From Niveibacterium terrae (GTDB taxonomy: Bacteria; Pseudomonadota; Gammaproteobacteria; Burkholderiales; Rhodocyclaceae): a stretch of DNA of 64,000 nucleotides. Under the pieces are notes generated by a model. The model did no database searches, was not told the DNA's origin, and saw only the letters and a list, made by a program, of their open reading frames with translations. The translations under genes and the position numbers were made by a program. Positions 6,919 through 16,395 of the stretch are shown here, piece by piece; position 1 is the stretch's first letter; each line of letters starts with the position of its first letter. Location of the stretch: NCBI RefSeq assembly GCF_048213115.1, contig NZ_CP172404.1, forward strand, positions 3,472,001 to 3,536,000, read 5' to 3'.

Positions 6919-9594
6919 TCACCCTTCAGTAACGAGCCATTGCGCAGGCCGTCGCCATGCTTCAGTCCAGGCAAGGATGTTCTCCCCAGGCATCGGACGA
7001 GCGATTCCGTACCCCTGAGCGTAGTCGCAACCGAAGCGGATCAGCGGCAGGCCGTGCTCGATCGTCTCAACCCCCTCGGCCACCACTTTCCGTTGCATCG
7101 CCTGTGCCATGCTGACAACGCTGTTGACCAACGAAAGATCGTCCGCACTCGTCAATATCCCTTTCACAAAGGACTGATCGATCTTGACGACGTGAGCGGG
7201 CAGACGGCGGAAGTAGCTCAGCGAAGAAAACCCTGTTCCAAAATCGTCCAGCGAAAACTTCACACCAAAACTGCTGCATTCCTTGATGCTTCTCGAAACC
7301 TCGGAGAGGTCGTCAAGCAGAGTCGTCTCGAGAATCTCAAGGTCCAGTTCCTCGGGCGACTGTTCAGGAAATTCCTGCAAAATGGAGTAGAGCCGCCGCG
7401 AAAAATCAGCCTGTTGCAAATGCCTGGGGGATATATTGACACAGACCGAGAGAGAGAGTCCCGCCCCATCCCATAACCGCTTCTGCCGCAAAGCCTCACG
7501 CATCACCCACTCGCCCATGGGAATTGTCAGATCAGTATTCTCGACAAACGGCAGGAACTGCGCAGGGGAAAGCAGGCCTTCCTCCGGATGCTGCCAGCGA
7601 ATCAAGGCTTCCACAGCAACCACGGCGTCACTATGCAGATCGACGATCGGCTGATAGTGAAGCCTGAATTCGCCATTTTCAAGAGCCTCGGCGATACGCT
7701 GATATCTATTCCGTTGCTCGACGATCCGTTTGTCGGCTTCCGGATCAAAGACATGGATGCGGTTCTTACCCAGCCGCTTGGCCTCGAACAGTGCCTGATT
7801 GGCGTGGCGGATCAATGCCTCCGCGCCATCTGCATCATCCCTGGGAAATACGGTGACTCCTGCGCTGGCGGTCAATGCAAGGTTTGACTCTCCCAGTCTG
7901 TACTGATTGCCCAGCACATCGAGGATGCGCCTGAGCACTTCCAGCAAATCCTCTTCCTGGCTGAACCCTCCGAGCAGAACAACAAACTCATCCCCGCCCA
8001 ACCTTGCCACGGTATCGCCAGCGCGAAGGCTCTGCGAGATACGCATCGCAATTTCCGTCAGCGCCTTGTCGCCCACCGAACGACCGAATTTGTCGTTGAC
8101 TTCTTTAAACCCATCGATATCGATCAGGCAGACACCCAGTAACGCGTCATCCCGCCTCTTCTGCGCCAGGCTCTGCCGCATCCTGTCGACCAGCAAAGAC
8201 CGGTTCGGCAATCCGGTCAGCTCATCGTGATGGACAAGGTGGGCGGCGCGCCGTTGACTTTCCCGGAGCGAGCTTATGTCCTTGATGGCCCCCAGAAACC
8301 TCCAGGGCTCACCCGTTGCAAGGTAATCATTGGCTCCGGAGACCTGAATCCAGCGCACCTGGCCATCACAAGGCCTGACAATCCGGTATTCGTATTCAAA
8401 ACGGGAGGCGGCAAGGTAAAGGCTGCGCTTGACCGCACGCTCAAGCGGCAGAAGATCATCGGGATAGACAAGAGCAAGCCACCCCTCCTTGGTCTGAGGA
8501 TAGTCATCCCCCACGCCGAACAAGAGCTTTTGCTCTGGGGACATTTCCCATCGTCCGGACAAAAAATCAACGGAGCACAAAGCAACCCCGCCTATTCCAA
8601 GCAGCGCATGCAAGCGCTCGTTGGTCGAATTGAGACTTGCCAGATACCGGGACTGCCTCAACCACATGTAGGCAATGGCGGAGACGGCCACAAAACTAAA
8701 GACCACGATGATCAGCAAGGAGAACATTCTGAATTTCAGCACGCTGCGCCAGTCTTTCAGATAGGCCGCCTCGGCAAAGCCCGCCTTCACGATCAGCGGA
8801 AATTCAGAAAGACGAGAAACCGAATACAGGCGATGGACGTGCTGCTCAGTCAGGTCCATATAGGTCGCCGACTTTTCCCTAGACCTCCAAAACTTCAGAT
8901 AAGAATCTGAAAACGCGTCCGGAGCTCTGGCTCCTTGAGGATAGCTGGCCAGCAGAGCATTGCCAGAGGTCCGAATGCTCAGCAGAGCGTCTTGACCGAC
9001 TTTGAACCCGGTCAGCGCTTTTTTGAAAAATGCCCCCGCCATCGGCGCTGCCACCACCCCGGCAAAGGATCCATCGGAATTCCTGTAGCGACGCACAGCC
9101 AAGACGGCCGGCACGCCAGGATTCTGACCAAGCGCGGAAACCGCGAAAACAAACGGCTTATCCGGGTGGCTCTTGAGCTTTTCAAAGTAGTCGCTACCCG
9201 CCACATCAACTACACGCGGCCGGACTTTACCTTCACAAAAGATCAGCTTGCCCGTCGCATCGGCGACGAACCAGGGTTCGGTATCTCCATGAAGCTTTCT
9301 CTGCCTTTCGATCAAGGCCCGAATTTCAGAAGGCTCGATTTTTCCATTTCTCGACAGCTGATATTCCAACGCACTGGAGACGAGCAGCAGCGAGTTTTCG
9401 ACTTTCAGCATCAGCCCATTGACCGATTGACTGATAGCCCGAACCAGATTTCTCGTCTCCCGCTCGGCATTCTCGGTCGCGCTTTTCTTAAAATCAGCCG
9501 CCCCCCGACAAAATGAATACGCGGCCAGCCCATTGATAAGCAAAGCGCACGCAACAAGCCAAAGGAAAAATATTCTATTCGACGGGGGCTTCAT
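6919..9594 (-). CDS. Membrane Cache-PAS-GGDEF-EAL protein (c-di-GMP turnover)
   Basis: About 891 residues. TM1 (about 9-28) and TM2 (about 288-310) flank a periplasmic Cache-like sensor. Then come a PAS/PAC domain (about 325-440), a GGDEF domain with intact ARLGGDEF (about 531) and an EAL domain with EALIRW (about 660), DDFGTGFSS and VAEGVET. Both catalytic motifs are intact, so synthesis, hydrolysis or both are possible; tandem proteins are often biased to one. The start is uncertain: ATG 9594 gives a normal Lys-rich entry (MKPPSNR) to TM1, while in-frame ATGs at 9621 and 9663 have no better ribosome-binding site. It is convergent with the MCP gene. Confidence 0.9.
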   Translation of the reverse strand: MKPPSNRIFFLWLVACALLINGLAAYSFCRGAADFKKSATENAERETRNLVRAISQSVNGLMLKVENSLLLVSSALEYQLSRNGKIEPSEIRALIERQRKLHGDTEPWFVADATGKLIFCEGKVRPRVVDVAGSDYFEKLKSHPDKPFVFAVSALGQNPGVPAVLAVRRYRNSDGSFAGVVAAPMAGAFFKKALTGFKVGQDALLSIRTSGNALLASYPQGARAPDAFSDSYLKFWRSREKSATYMDLTEQHVHRLYSVSRLSEFPLIVKAGFAEAAYLKDWRSVLKFRMFSLLIIVVFSFVAVSAIAYMWLRQSRYLASLNSTNERLHALLGIGGVALCSVDFLSGRWEMSPEQKLLFGVGDDYPQTKEGWLALVYPDDLLPLERAVKRSLYLAASRFEYEYRIVRPCDGQVRWIQVSGANDYLATGEPWRFLGAIKDISSLRESQRRAAHLVHHDELTGLPNRSLLVDRMRQSLAQKRRDDALLGVCLIDIDGFKEVNDKFGRSVGDKALTEIAMRISQSLRAGDTVARLGGDEFVVLLGGFSQEEDLLEVLRRILDVLGNQYRLGESNLALTASAGVTVFPRDDADGAEALIRHANQALFEAKRLGKNRIHVFDPEADKRIVEQRNRYQRIAEALENGEFRLHYQPIVDLHSDAVVAVEALIRWQHPEEGLLSPAQFLPFVENTDLTIPMGEWVMREALRQKRLWDGAGLSLSVCVNISPRHLQQADFSRRLYSILQEFPEQSPEELDLEILETTLLDDLSEVSRSIKECSSFGVKFSLDDFGTGFSSLSYFRRLPAHVVKIDQSFVKGILTSADDLSLVNSVVSMAQAMQRKVVAEGVETIEHGLPLIRFGCDYAQGYGIARPMPGENILAWTEAWRRPAQWLVTEG

Positions 9595-9695
9595 CAAAAA
9601 AATCTGTTCTTTTGAAAACATTGCAACAGAGCAAAATTTACCTTGAAGAGTATTGCAATGCACCGCACTTCATGGAATTTTGCAATTCCCTGCTC

Positions 9696-9720
9696 AAAAA
9701 AGCCCCCCGGGAGCGGGCTT
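9696..9720 (-). terminator. Intrinsic terminator of the chemosensory operon
   Basis: On the minus strand AAGCCC and GGGCTT pair around a short G/C-rich loop and are followed by a run of six T. It begins four bases after the cheW stop codon. Confidence 0.75.
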
Positions 9721-9723
9721 GCA

Positions 9724-10278
9724 CTAAGGCAATACGGAGTTCACCTCGCTGATCATCTGCTCCAGCTCTTCGCTGGACAGCACTTTGTCGAGGTCGAGCG
9801 CGATGACGAAGCCGCCCTCGAGGCGCAGGATGCTCGCGACAAAATCGACGCGAATTCCGGAACCGAAGCTCAGTCGGCTCTCGATCTGCGCATCAATGAC
9901 TTCGACGACTTCATCGACCGCATCAACGATGACCCCCAGCGGCTGCATCGCATCCTCGGCCTGGACCTCGACGATGACGATGCAGGTCCGCCGTCCGATC
10001 TGCGTCTGCGCACGCCCAAAGCGCACTGACAGGTCGATGACCGGCACCACGGCGCCGCGCAGATTGATCACCCCCGCAAGGAATTCCGGAGTCAGCGGAA
10101 TCGCCGTCACGCCGGGAAATTCGATGATCTCGCGGATCGGCTGGATCGCGACCGCGAAGCGCTCCTCCCCCAGGCGGAAGGTCAGATACTGCCGGGGAGG
10201 AAGCGATTCGACCGCCTCCTTCGCAAGGCGCACCGAATTTGCCGGCTGCGCCACCTCAGTCATGGACTTCTGGCTCAT
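9724..10278 (-). CDS. cheW: CheW-type coupling protein
   Basis: 184 residues. A CheW domain fills about residues 28-172: YLTFRLGEERFAVAIQPIREII, the conserved VINLRGAVVPVIDL, and IVDAVDEVVEV. CheW is an SH3-like scaffold that links chemoreceptors to CheA. A roughly 27-residue N-terminal tail and a 12-residue C-terminal helix lie outside the core. It is the last gene of the leftward operon, 10 bases after the receptor gene, and is followed by a terminator. It is the only stand-alone CheW here, so it is expected to pair with the CheA at 11973. Confidence 0.92.
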   Translation of the reverse strand: MSQKSMTEVAQPANSVRLAKEAVESLPPRQYLTFRLGEERFAVAIQPIREIIEFPGVTAIPLTPEFLAGVINLRGAVVPVIDLSVRFGRAQTQIGRRTCIVIVEVQAEDAMQPLGVIVDAVDEVVEVIDAQIESRLSFGSGIRVDFVASILRLEGGFVIALDLDKVLSSEELEQMISEVNSVLP

Positions 10279-10288
10279 GGTCTATCCA

Positions 10289-11926
10289 TCAGAAGCGCAC
10301 GAAAGCGGCTTCGTCGATATCCGCAGCCGGGGAGAACCTATCGGCGGATGTGGCACTCCGGACCGGGCCAGGGCGCTGGACTTGCACGGGCCGGGGAGAC
10401 CTCTGCGACACGGAAGACGACTCCTCGATCCGGAAGAAATTCATCATCTCCTGAAGTTGCTCGGCGTGAGCGCTCATTTCCTCGGCCGTCGAGGAGAGCT
10501 GCTCGGAGGCTGACGCATTTGCCTGGGTCGTCTGAGTCAGCTGCATGATCGCACTGTTGATCTGGTCGAGCCCTCCGTTCTGCTCGCGCGACGCGGCCGC
10601 AATCTCCTGAACCAGATCGGCGGTACGGTTGATCGATGGCAGCAGATCGCCAAGCAGATGGCCCGCCCGCTCGGCAACGCCGACGCTGTTCGAGGCGAGC
10701 GCACTGATCTCCTGTGCGGCTACCTGGCTGCGCTCGGCGAGCTTCCTGACTTCGGCGGCCACCACCGCGAAGCCCTTGCCGTGCTCACCGGCGCGAGCGG
10801 CTTCGATCGCCGCGTTGAGCGCGAGCAGATTGGTCTGATAGGCGATGTCATCGATGATGCCGATCTTGTCGGCGATCAGCTTCATCGCCTTGACCGTCTC
10901 GCTGACGGCTTCGCCGCTCTCGCTCGCGTCCCCCGACGACTTCGAGGCGATGCCATCGGTCACCTTCGCGTTCTCGGTGTTCTGCGCAACGGTCGCCGAG
11001 ATCTCTTCGAGCGAAGCGCTGGTCTCCTCGACGCTGGCCGCCTGCTCCGTCGCGTTTTCACTCAGCACATGAGAGGAGGCCGCCACCTGCTCGGATGCCG
11101 AAGCCAGAGCCGCGCTGGTCGCGCGAACTTCACCGATCACATGAACGAGCTTGTCCGCCATCTGCTTGATCGCAAAGAGCATGCTGCTCTTGTCGCCCGC
11201 GCGGGTGACGACCTGGACGGTCAGATCGCCGTCGGCGATTTTTCCGACAAGTTGCGAGGCGTAGGCCGGCTCGCCGCCCAAAAGTCGCGTCAAACCGCGC
11301 GCGATCACGTAAGCAAGGATCGCCGCCAGCACGACCGCAACGGTCGCGAGCGTCAGCACCATCGAGAAGGCGCGTGTCACATCACTGCTTGCTTGCTCTT
11401 CTGATCTATGCATTTCTTTTTTATTGTGGTCAGACAAATCCTTCAATGAGTTGATGTATTCGCGATTTGCCGAGGTCGCCGAGGAGTTCAGGTAGGCAAC
11501 TGACTTTTCTTTGTCCTGGGTCGCCAGGACAAAGAACTGATCATAAGTCTGCAAAAGAACTTCGCGCTTGCTCGTCATTTCCTTGAGCAGTCTACGCCCC
11601 TCTTCGGATCTTGTGTTTTTGTCAAGATAGCTAAGATCTTCTGCATCCTTCGCGATATTCTGCGTCACTTTCTTTTTGGCGTCCTGGGCCTGAGCCTCGC
11701 TCGCAGCCATCAGGAAAGTCCGCAGCTGACGGCCGGTGTCGGTCGCGCTGGTCTTCAGCTCTTCGGCAGTCAAAGATTTTGGAACCCGCTCATCTACTAT
11801 TTCTTGCAAAGAGCTTGAAAGCCCACTAATTCTTGACAGGCTCAATATCGAAACGAGCAGCAACAAGAAAACAACCACGCCAAACCCCATGTACAACCGG
11901 GTCGCGACCTTCATATTCCCAAACAT
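10289..11926 (-). CDS. Methyl-accepting chemotaxis protein (four-helix-bundle sensor type)
   Basis: 545 residues from ATG 11926, chosen because AGGAG lies eight bases upstream. TM1 is about residues 10-32. The periplasmic part of about 150 residues is predicted helical, as in 4HB_MCP receptors. TM2 is about 186-209, then HAMP and the signalling domain with its hairpin tip at about 357-397 (YQTNLLALNAAIEAARAGE). After the coiled coil comes a roughly 50-residue Pro/Ser/Arg-rich flexible tail ending AAFVRF. This tail has the length of a CheR tether but not the canonical W-x-x-F pentapeptide. It is encoded between cheA and cheW, so it is probably the operon's dedicated receptor. Confidence 0.92.
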   Translation of the reverse strand: MFGNMKVATRLYMGFGVVVFLLLLVSILSLSRISGLSSSLQEIVDERVPKSLTAEELKTSATDTGRQLRTFLMAASEAQAQDAKKKVTQNIAKDAEDLSYLDKNTRSEEGRRLLKEMTSKREVLLQTYDQFFVLATQDKEKSVAYLNSSATSANREYINSLKDLSDHNKKEMHRSEEQASSDVTRAFSMVLTLATVAVVLAAILAYVIARGLTRLLGGEPAYASQLVGKIADGDLTVQVVTRAGDKSSMLFAIKQMADKLVHVIGEVRATSAALASASEQVAASSHVLSENATEQAASVEETSASLEEISATVAQNTENAKVTDGIASKSSGDASESGEAVSETVKAMKLIADKIGIIDDIAYQTNLLALNAAIEAARAGEHGKGFAVVAAEVRKLAERSQVAAQEISALASNSVGVAERAGHLLGDLLPSINRTADLVQEIAAASREQNGGLDQINSAIMQLTQTTQANASASEQLSSTAEEMSAHAEQLQEMMNFFRIEESSSVSQRSPRPVQVQRPGPVRSATSADRFSPAADIDEAAFVRF

Positions 11927-11972
11927 ATGAGCTCCTGATTCATTGCGCACAGTGGTGTGCTGATATTTTCAA

Positions 11973-14168
11973 TCACGGCAGGCTGCACGCCAGGCCGGAT
12001 TCCTTTTCTGGTTTTTTGCGGATGTCGCGGGGATTGCGCAGCGTCTGCCGGACCAATTCAGGGAGATCGATGATCAGCGAGACTTCCCCCGAGCCGAGCA
12101 GGCTGGCTCCGCTGATGCCCTTGATCTGGCTGAACATCCCGGGCAGAGGCTTGATGACGATCTGCGCTTCGCCGATCAGCTCGTCGACGACCAGACCCAG
12201 GCGCTGCCCGGCGTGTCTGACGACAACAACGTTCTCCCGCGCAGCCGCATCGCCTTCGACGCCGAAGAATTCCCTGAGGCGCACAGTGGGCAGCAGACGG
12301 TCGCGCAGCTTGACGCAGTCGCGCCCCGCCTCGGGCGTGAACTCGATGCACTCCTCGACCGTGTCGAGGGGAAGGACGAAGGTCGAATCCGCGGCGCCGA
12401 CGAGAAAGCCGTCGATGATCGCTAGCGTCAGGGGCAGGCGGATCCGCAGACAAGTGCCCCGCCCGGCAGTGCTGTCGAGTTCAATCTCACCACGCAGCTT
12501 GTCGATTTCGCGCTTGACCACATCCATGCCAACGCCACGGCCGGACAGATTGGTCACCTGCTCCGCGGTCGAAAACCCCGGAGCGAAGATCAGTTCGTGG
12601 ATCTCCTCGGTGCTGAGCGGGGCCTGGGCCGGAATCAGTCCGCGCTCGACGGCCTTCGCCCGAATGCGTTCGGTCGCCAGGCCCCGCCCGTCGTCTGAGA
12701 CTTCGATGACAACGCAACCCGACTCGTGATAGGCGTGCAGATGCACTTTCCCGACCGCCGCTTTCCCCGCCGCTTCGCGTTCGGCCACGAGCTCGATTCC
12801 GTGATCCATCGCATTGCGCACGATGTGCATCAGCGGATCAGCCAGGCATTCGACCATGGACTTGTCCAGTTCGGTCTCGGCGCCGGTGATCTCCAGATCG
12901 ATCTTCTTGTCCAGTTCCAGCGCGACGTCGCGCACGACGCGCGGGAAACGCTGAAACACCTCGCCGATCTGGATCATCCTCAGGTTCAGCGCACGATCGC
13001 GAATCTGTTCGACCAGCTGCGAAACTTCCGCGAGCACTTCGACCAGCGTGGCCTGATGGGTCCGCTCGGCCTGAAGCCTCGCGCCCGCCGAAGCGATCAC
13101 GAGCTCGCCGACCAGATCGATCAGCTGATCGAGCTTTCCGGCTTCGACTTTGACTATCTTCTGTTCGACCGCCCGCTTCTCCTCGCAGCGCTTCTGCCTG
13201 GAAAGCGCAGCGGCTACGACCGGGGCCTGGACCATCCTCTCCTCGACGAGCAGCTCACCGAGGCGCTGCGTCGGCCCGCCCAGTTCCCGCTGCTGCGTCT
13301 GCAGCGCCAGCACCTCAGTCAGCTCGTCGGCCGTCAGCGTGCCGCCCGCGATCAGGATTTCGCCCAGACGCTGGCTCGACTCGGGCTGAGCAGCGATCAG
13401 TTCGATGAACTCGGCGATCTTCGCGCGCGGCGGCAGGATCCGAATCTGGCTGTCCTCGCGAACGAATTCAAAGACATCGCTCAACGTCTTTTTGTCGGCA
13501 CTGGAGATCAGATCGATCTCGAAGCCGAGGTAGCAGGTCTCCGGGTCGAAATCAGCCATCCGCGGCAGACGTTCGCGCAGCGGATAGAGGCCTGAGATCT
13601 GCCCCAAACCCGACAGATAGTGGATGAAGGACAGCGGATCCATGCCGTTGCGCAGCGCATCCGGACCGAAACGCAGCGACAAGTGCCAATGCTCGTTGCC
13701 GGCCCCCCGTTCGGGCTCCCGGCTCACCCACGCGGCGGGTTCATCGACAACCAACTCCTTCGCGGCAGAACTGCTTTCGAGGAAGCCCCGCAGCGCATCG
13801 AGCAGTGCTTCGCGCACCAACGGATCGGGATCCCGTTCTTCAGCGCCGGCCTCGACCGCATCGACCAGCTGGGCGAGGTAGTCGCCACAGCGCAGCAGCA
13901 CCGAGACGAGCTCGCAATCGAGCCTCAGCGTTTCGCTGCGCACCCGATCCAGCACGCTCTCCATGACATGGGTGAAGCTGACGATCAGATCGAAAGAAAA
14001 AAGGCCCGCCGAGCCCTTGATCGTATGGGCGGCGCGAAACGCGGCATTGACCCTCTCGGAAGACAAACCTTCGGCTTCGATTTCGAGCAAGGCGTGCTCC
14101 ATCGCGGCAAGCAGCTCGCGCGATTCCAGCACGAGGGCGGAGCGGGCAGAAGAGAGATCCATGTTCAT
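11973..14168 (-). CDS. cheA: Chemotaxis histidine kinase CheA
   Basis: 731 residues from ATG 14168, which overlaps the STAS stop (ATGA). Order: an Hpt domain with phospho-acceptor H48 (AAHTIKGSAG), a middle segment of about 200 residues that is not an obvious CheY/CheB-binding P2, a P3 dimerisation helix (KLDQLIDLVGELVIAS), a HATPase with N box (HIVRNAMDHG) and G boxes (DDGRGL, GRGVGMDVV), and a C-terminal CheW-like P5. All catalytic motifs are intact. It phosphorylates a response regulator, most simply the REC protein at 14498. The operon carries no cheB, cheR, cheZ or cheD. Confidence 0.93.
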   Translation of the reverse strand: MNMDLSSARSALVLESRELLAAMEHALLEIEAEGLSSERVNAAFRAAHTIKGSAGLFSFDLIVSFTHVMESVLDRVRSETLRLDCELVSVLLRCGDYLAQLVDAVEAGAEERDPDPLVREALLDALRGFLESSSAAKELVVDEPAAWVSREPERGAGNEHWHLSLRFGPDALRNGMDPLSFIHYLSGLGQISGLYPLRERLPRMADFDPETCYLGFEIDLISSADKKTLSDVFEFVREDSQIRILPPRAKIAEFIELIAAQPESSQRLGEILIAGGTLTADELTEVLALQTQQRELGGPTQRLGELLVEERMVQAPVVAAALSRQKRCEEKRAVEQKIVKVEAGKLDQLIDLVGELVIASAGARLQAERTHQATLVEVLAEVSQLVEQIRDRALNLRMIQIGEVFQRFPRVVRDVALELDKKIDLEITGAETELDKSMVECLADPLMHIVRNAMDHGIELVAEREAAGKAAVGKVHLHAYHESGCVVIEVSDDGRGLATERIRAKAVERGLIPAQAPLSTEEIHELIFAPGFSTAEQVTNLSGRGVGMDVVKREIDKLRGEIELDSTAGRGTCLRIRLPLTLAIIDGFLVGAADSTFVLPLDTVEECIEFTPEAGRDCVKLRDRLLPTVRLREFFGVEGDAAARENVVVVRHAGQRLGLVVDELIGEAQIVIKPLPGMFSQIKGISGASLLGSGEVSLIIDLPELVRQTLRNPRDIRKKPEKESGLACSLP

Positions 14169-14473
14169 GCTCCGACGATCGCTACGGTTTCGCCGAGTTC
14201 GCTCTCGAGCGAGAGCCGGCGCAGCACGCCGAGAACCGCGTGGCTGTGCCCGCCCCACTTCAGGCTCTTTCCAAGCGCCACGGCTTCGCGCTGAGCGACG
14301 AGCATCAGCTGAACCCCCGCGGTGTCCAGCTCGACCACCCGGGAGAGATCGACTTCGAGCGCCTCATTTTCGCGCAGCGCTTCCTGCAGCAGCTTTTTCT
14401 GCTCGGCGACCTGATAGATCGTCATCTCGCCTTCGAACTCAAGCCGGGCGGACATTCGGGATTCCGGGGACAT
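14165..14473 (-). CDS. STAS-domain (anti-sigma-antagonist-like) protein
   Basis: 102 residues forming one STAS domain: an N-terminal strand pair, LEVDLSRVVELDTAGVQLMLVA and a C-terminal helix. The phosphorylatable position of SpoIIAA-like proteins (D-S/T-x-G) is present as DTAG with T51. GAAGGAG precedes ATG 14473. It lies between the REC gene and cheA with a four-base overlap into cheA. STAS genes occur in several non-flagellar chemosensory operons, where they are thought to be scaffold or output modules. No cognate anti-sigma kinase or PP2C phosphatase is encoded nearby, so its switch, if used, may depend on CheA or on a distant kinase. Confidence 0.88.
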   Translation of the reverse strand: MSPESRMSARLEFEGEMTIYQVAEQKKLLQEALRENEALEVDLSRVVELDTAGVQLMLVAQREAVALGKSLKWGGHSHAVLGVLRRLSLESELGETVAIVGA

Positions 14474-14497
14474 CGCACTCCTTCGCAGATAAACGGA

Positions 14498-14866
14498 TCA
14501 GGGCTGTATCAACTTGGCAACCGCATCGAGCAGCGCGGGCGGCTGGAAGGGCTTGACGACCCAGGCCCGGGCGCCCGCCGCCTTGCCCTCGGCCATCTTT
14601 GCTTCCCCCGTTTCGGTGGTCAGCATGATCACCGGCGTGAAGCGGTAACTCGCGAGCGCCTTGGCCTTTTTGACGAAGCCGATTCCGTCCAGATTCGGCA
14701 TATTCACATCGGAGATGATCAGATTGATCTTGCGGCCATCGAGAAGCGCCAGCCCCTCCAGCCCGTCAGCGGCTTCGACGACTTCGTAGCCAACCCCGCG
14801 CAGCGCGATCGCCAGCGTATGGCGCAGGCTGAATGAATCGTCGACGATCAGAATAGTCTTGCTCAT
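14498..14866 (-). CDS. Single-domain CheY-like response regulator
   Basis: 122 residues, a REC domain only. The acidic pocket D9-D10, phospho-acceptor D53 (IISDVNMPNLDG), the switch Thr (MLTTE) and the invariant Lys (VVKPF) are all present. It is the first gene of the leftward operon REC-STAS-cheA-mcp-cheW, so it is the natural phosphorylation target of that CheA. Whether it acts on the flagellar motor, type IV pili or something else cannot be told from the sequence. No CheZ-type phosphatase is present in the window. Confidence 0.9.
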   Translation of the reverse strand: MSKTILIVDDSFSLRHTLAIALRGVGYEVVEAADGLEGLALLDGRKINLIISDVNMPNLDGIGFVKKAKALASYRFTPVIMLTTETGEAKMAEGKAAGARAWVVKPFQPPALLDAVAKLIQP

Positions 14867-15378
14867 GAAACGTATTCCATAGAACGGAGGAAATGGAAAC
14901 GCGCACCCCGGACAGAGGAAAACAGAATCCCGCGATCCGGATGCGCCGAATTAACGATTAGGGCTACCCGGCAATACGCCGGACAGTCGAGATAATTGAA
15001 TCCGCAATGCAGACCGCGCCGGCTTTCTAAAAGGCGAAAACCGGCAAGGCATCAGGAAATTTAATGGGGAATTAAGCAATCCCCGAGGCTCACTCCGGAC
15101 GGCGGGCGTGTGGAGCGGCACGGATGAAGACCAGCGGATATACGCTCAGACACCATCGGAATGCATTAAAATCAGAGCCATCCGGACAGCGGAGCGCTTC
15201 AAACCGTGCAAGGCGAAGGATACGCCAAAGCCCAAAAAACCGGAATAAACAGCGATTCAATCTGCGGCAAAAAAGCGACAGCGCGAAGTGGTTAATAAAT
15301 GCCAATCGCGTTAACCAGACAATTCACTATGCTGAATTGGTAATCAGATAGAATTGTTTCCGCGCGAAGAATCCGCGC
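14867..15378. other. 512-base non-coding region upstream of the chemosensory operon
   Basis: No convincing gene. The region is clearly more A/T-rich than its surroundings, especially 15140-15360, which fits promoter DNA for the leftward REC-STAS-cheA operon. Small structures seen are CCGGC-N4-GCCGG near 14970 and CAATTC-N8-GAATTG at 15320-15339. I could not find a convincing sigma-28 or sigma-54 promoter by eye. Short open frames here lack ribosome-binding sites and protein-like composition. Confidence 0.6.
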
Positions 15379-16395
15379 TCAGCCTGCAACCCTGACGCAG
15401 TTGCGCCCTTCAGCCTTGGCACGATAGAGCGCCGCATCGGCTTGCTGCAGAAGCTCGACAGGCTTGTGCGCAATTGAAGCCAGCAGGCTCGCCACGCCGA
15501 GGCTGACGGTGACGATGCCGGGAGGGTTTCCCGCATGGGGGATTGCCAGAGCCAAGACGGCTTGCTGAATGCATTGCGCGAACTCATGCGCGGCAGCCTT
15601 ATCCAGATTCGGCAACAGCACGACAAACTCTTCTCCGCCATAGCGGGCCACCTGCTCTCCGGCGCGGCGCCCCGTCTGCGCCAGAAGCTTGGCCAGAGCC
15701 TGAAGACAGGCATCACCGGCCAGGTGACCATACTGGTCATTGAAATGCTTGAAGTTGTCGATATCGAGCAGGATCAGCCCCAGAGGGTCTGCGCCGCGCT
15801 GAGCCCGATTCCACTCCAGCAAGAGCTGTTGATCGAAAAAGCGGCGGTTGCCGACATGGGTCAGACCATCGGTATTGCTGAGCACCTCCAGCTGCCGGTT
15901 CGCGTCGGCCAGCTCACGCGTGCGGACTTCGACGATCCGCTCGAGCTCGCAGTTGCGCTCTTCCAGACGCGACATCGGGTAGACCTCGCCCGCCCCAGCC
16001 CTGCCATAGGGAATGGATATTCCGCTGTGCGCGATCTTCCATTCGCCGCTTTCGCAGCGAAAGATCAAGACCAGCCTCGCAACTTCCCGCGACAGAACGT
16101 GTTCCGGAATCGGAAGATGGATGTGGAAGAAGGCTGTGACCACGACGACATCGTCAACGAGGTCTTGCAGCGAGAGATCCAGGATTTCGATGCGAATCCG
16201 GCCGGGCACCTGCGCGAAGTCTTGGCGGGTTACTTTGACCCATTCGTCCCGGTCGGTGACGAGCTTATCGCTGCTTCCCGCATAACCGCTGAAATTCTCG
16301 CTGAAGAGAGCAGTCAGCCGATCGTCGCGCGACGCATACATCTCGATATAGGCATCGAACAAGGAACGAATCAGAAGTTGGCGCTCAACTCGCAT
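15379..16395 (-). CDS. Cytoplasmic diguanylate cyclase with NTF2/SnoaL-like sensor
   Basis: 338 residues from ATG 16395. Residues about 1-135 resemble a SnoaL/NTF2-like alpha+beta cone (RSLFDAYIEMYASRDDRLTALFSENFSGYAG and a late GEWKIAHSGISIPY). A coiled coil (about 145-180) leads to a GGDEF domain with an intact GGEEF (about 252-256), TDGLTHVGNRR at its start and SLGVA near its end. There is no transmembrane segment. GGEEF proteins make c-di-GMP; here the small-ligand pocket of the N-terminal domain would be the input. The in-frame extension to 16638 is unlikely because it overlaps the divergent peptidase's promoter region. Confidence 0.85.
   Translation of the reverse strand: MRVERQLLIRSLFDAYIEMYASRDDRLTALFSENFSGYAGSSDKLVTDRDEWVKVTRQDFAQVPGRIRIEILDLSLQDLVDDVVVVTAFFHIHLPIPEHVLSREVARLVLIFRCESGEWKIAHSGISIPYGRAGAGEVYPMSRLEERNCELERIVEVRTRELADANRQLEVLSNTDGLTHVGNRRFFDQQLLLEWNRAQRGADPLGLILLDIDNFKHFNDQYGHLAGDACLQALAKLLAQTGRRAGEQVARYGGEEFVVLLPNLDKAAAHEFAQCIQQAVLALAIPHAGNPPGIVTVSLGVASLLASIAHKPVELLQQADAALYRAKAEGRNCVRVAG

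Noticed and set aside
15090..15351. Short open frames on both strands in the cheY-upstream gap
   Set aside because: No ribosome-binding site, no domain and skewed composition. The region is better explained as promoter DNA.
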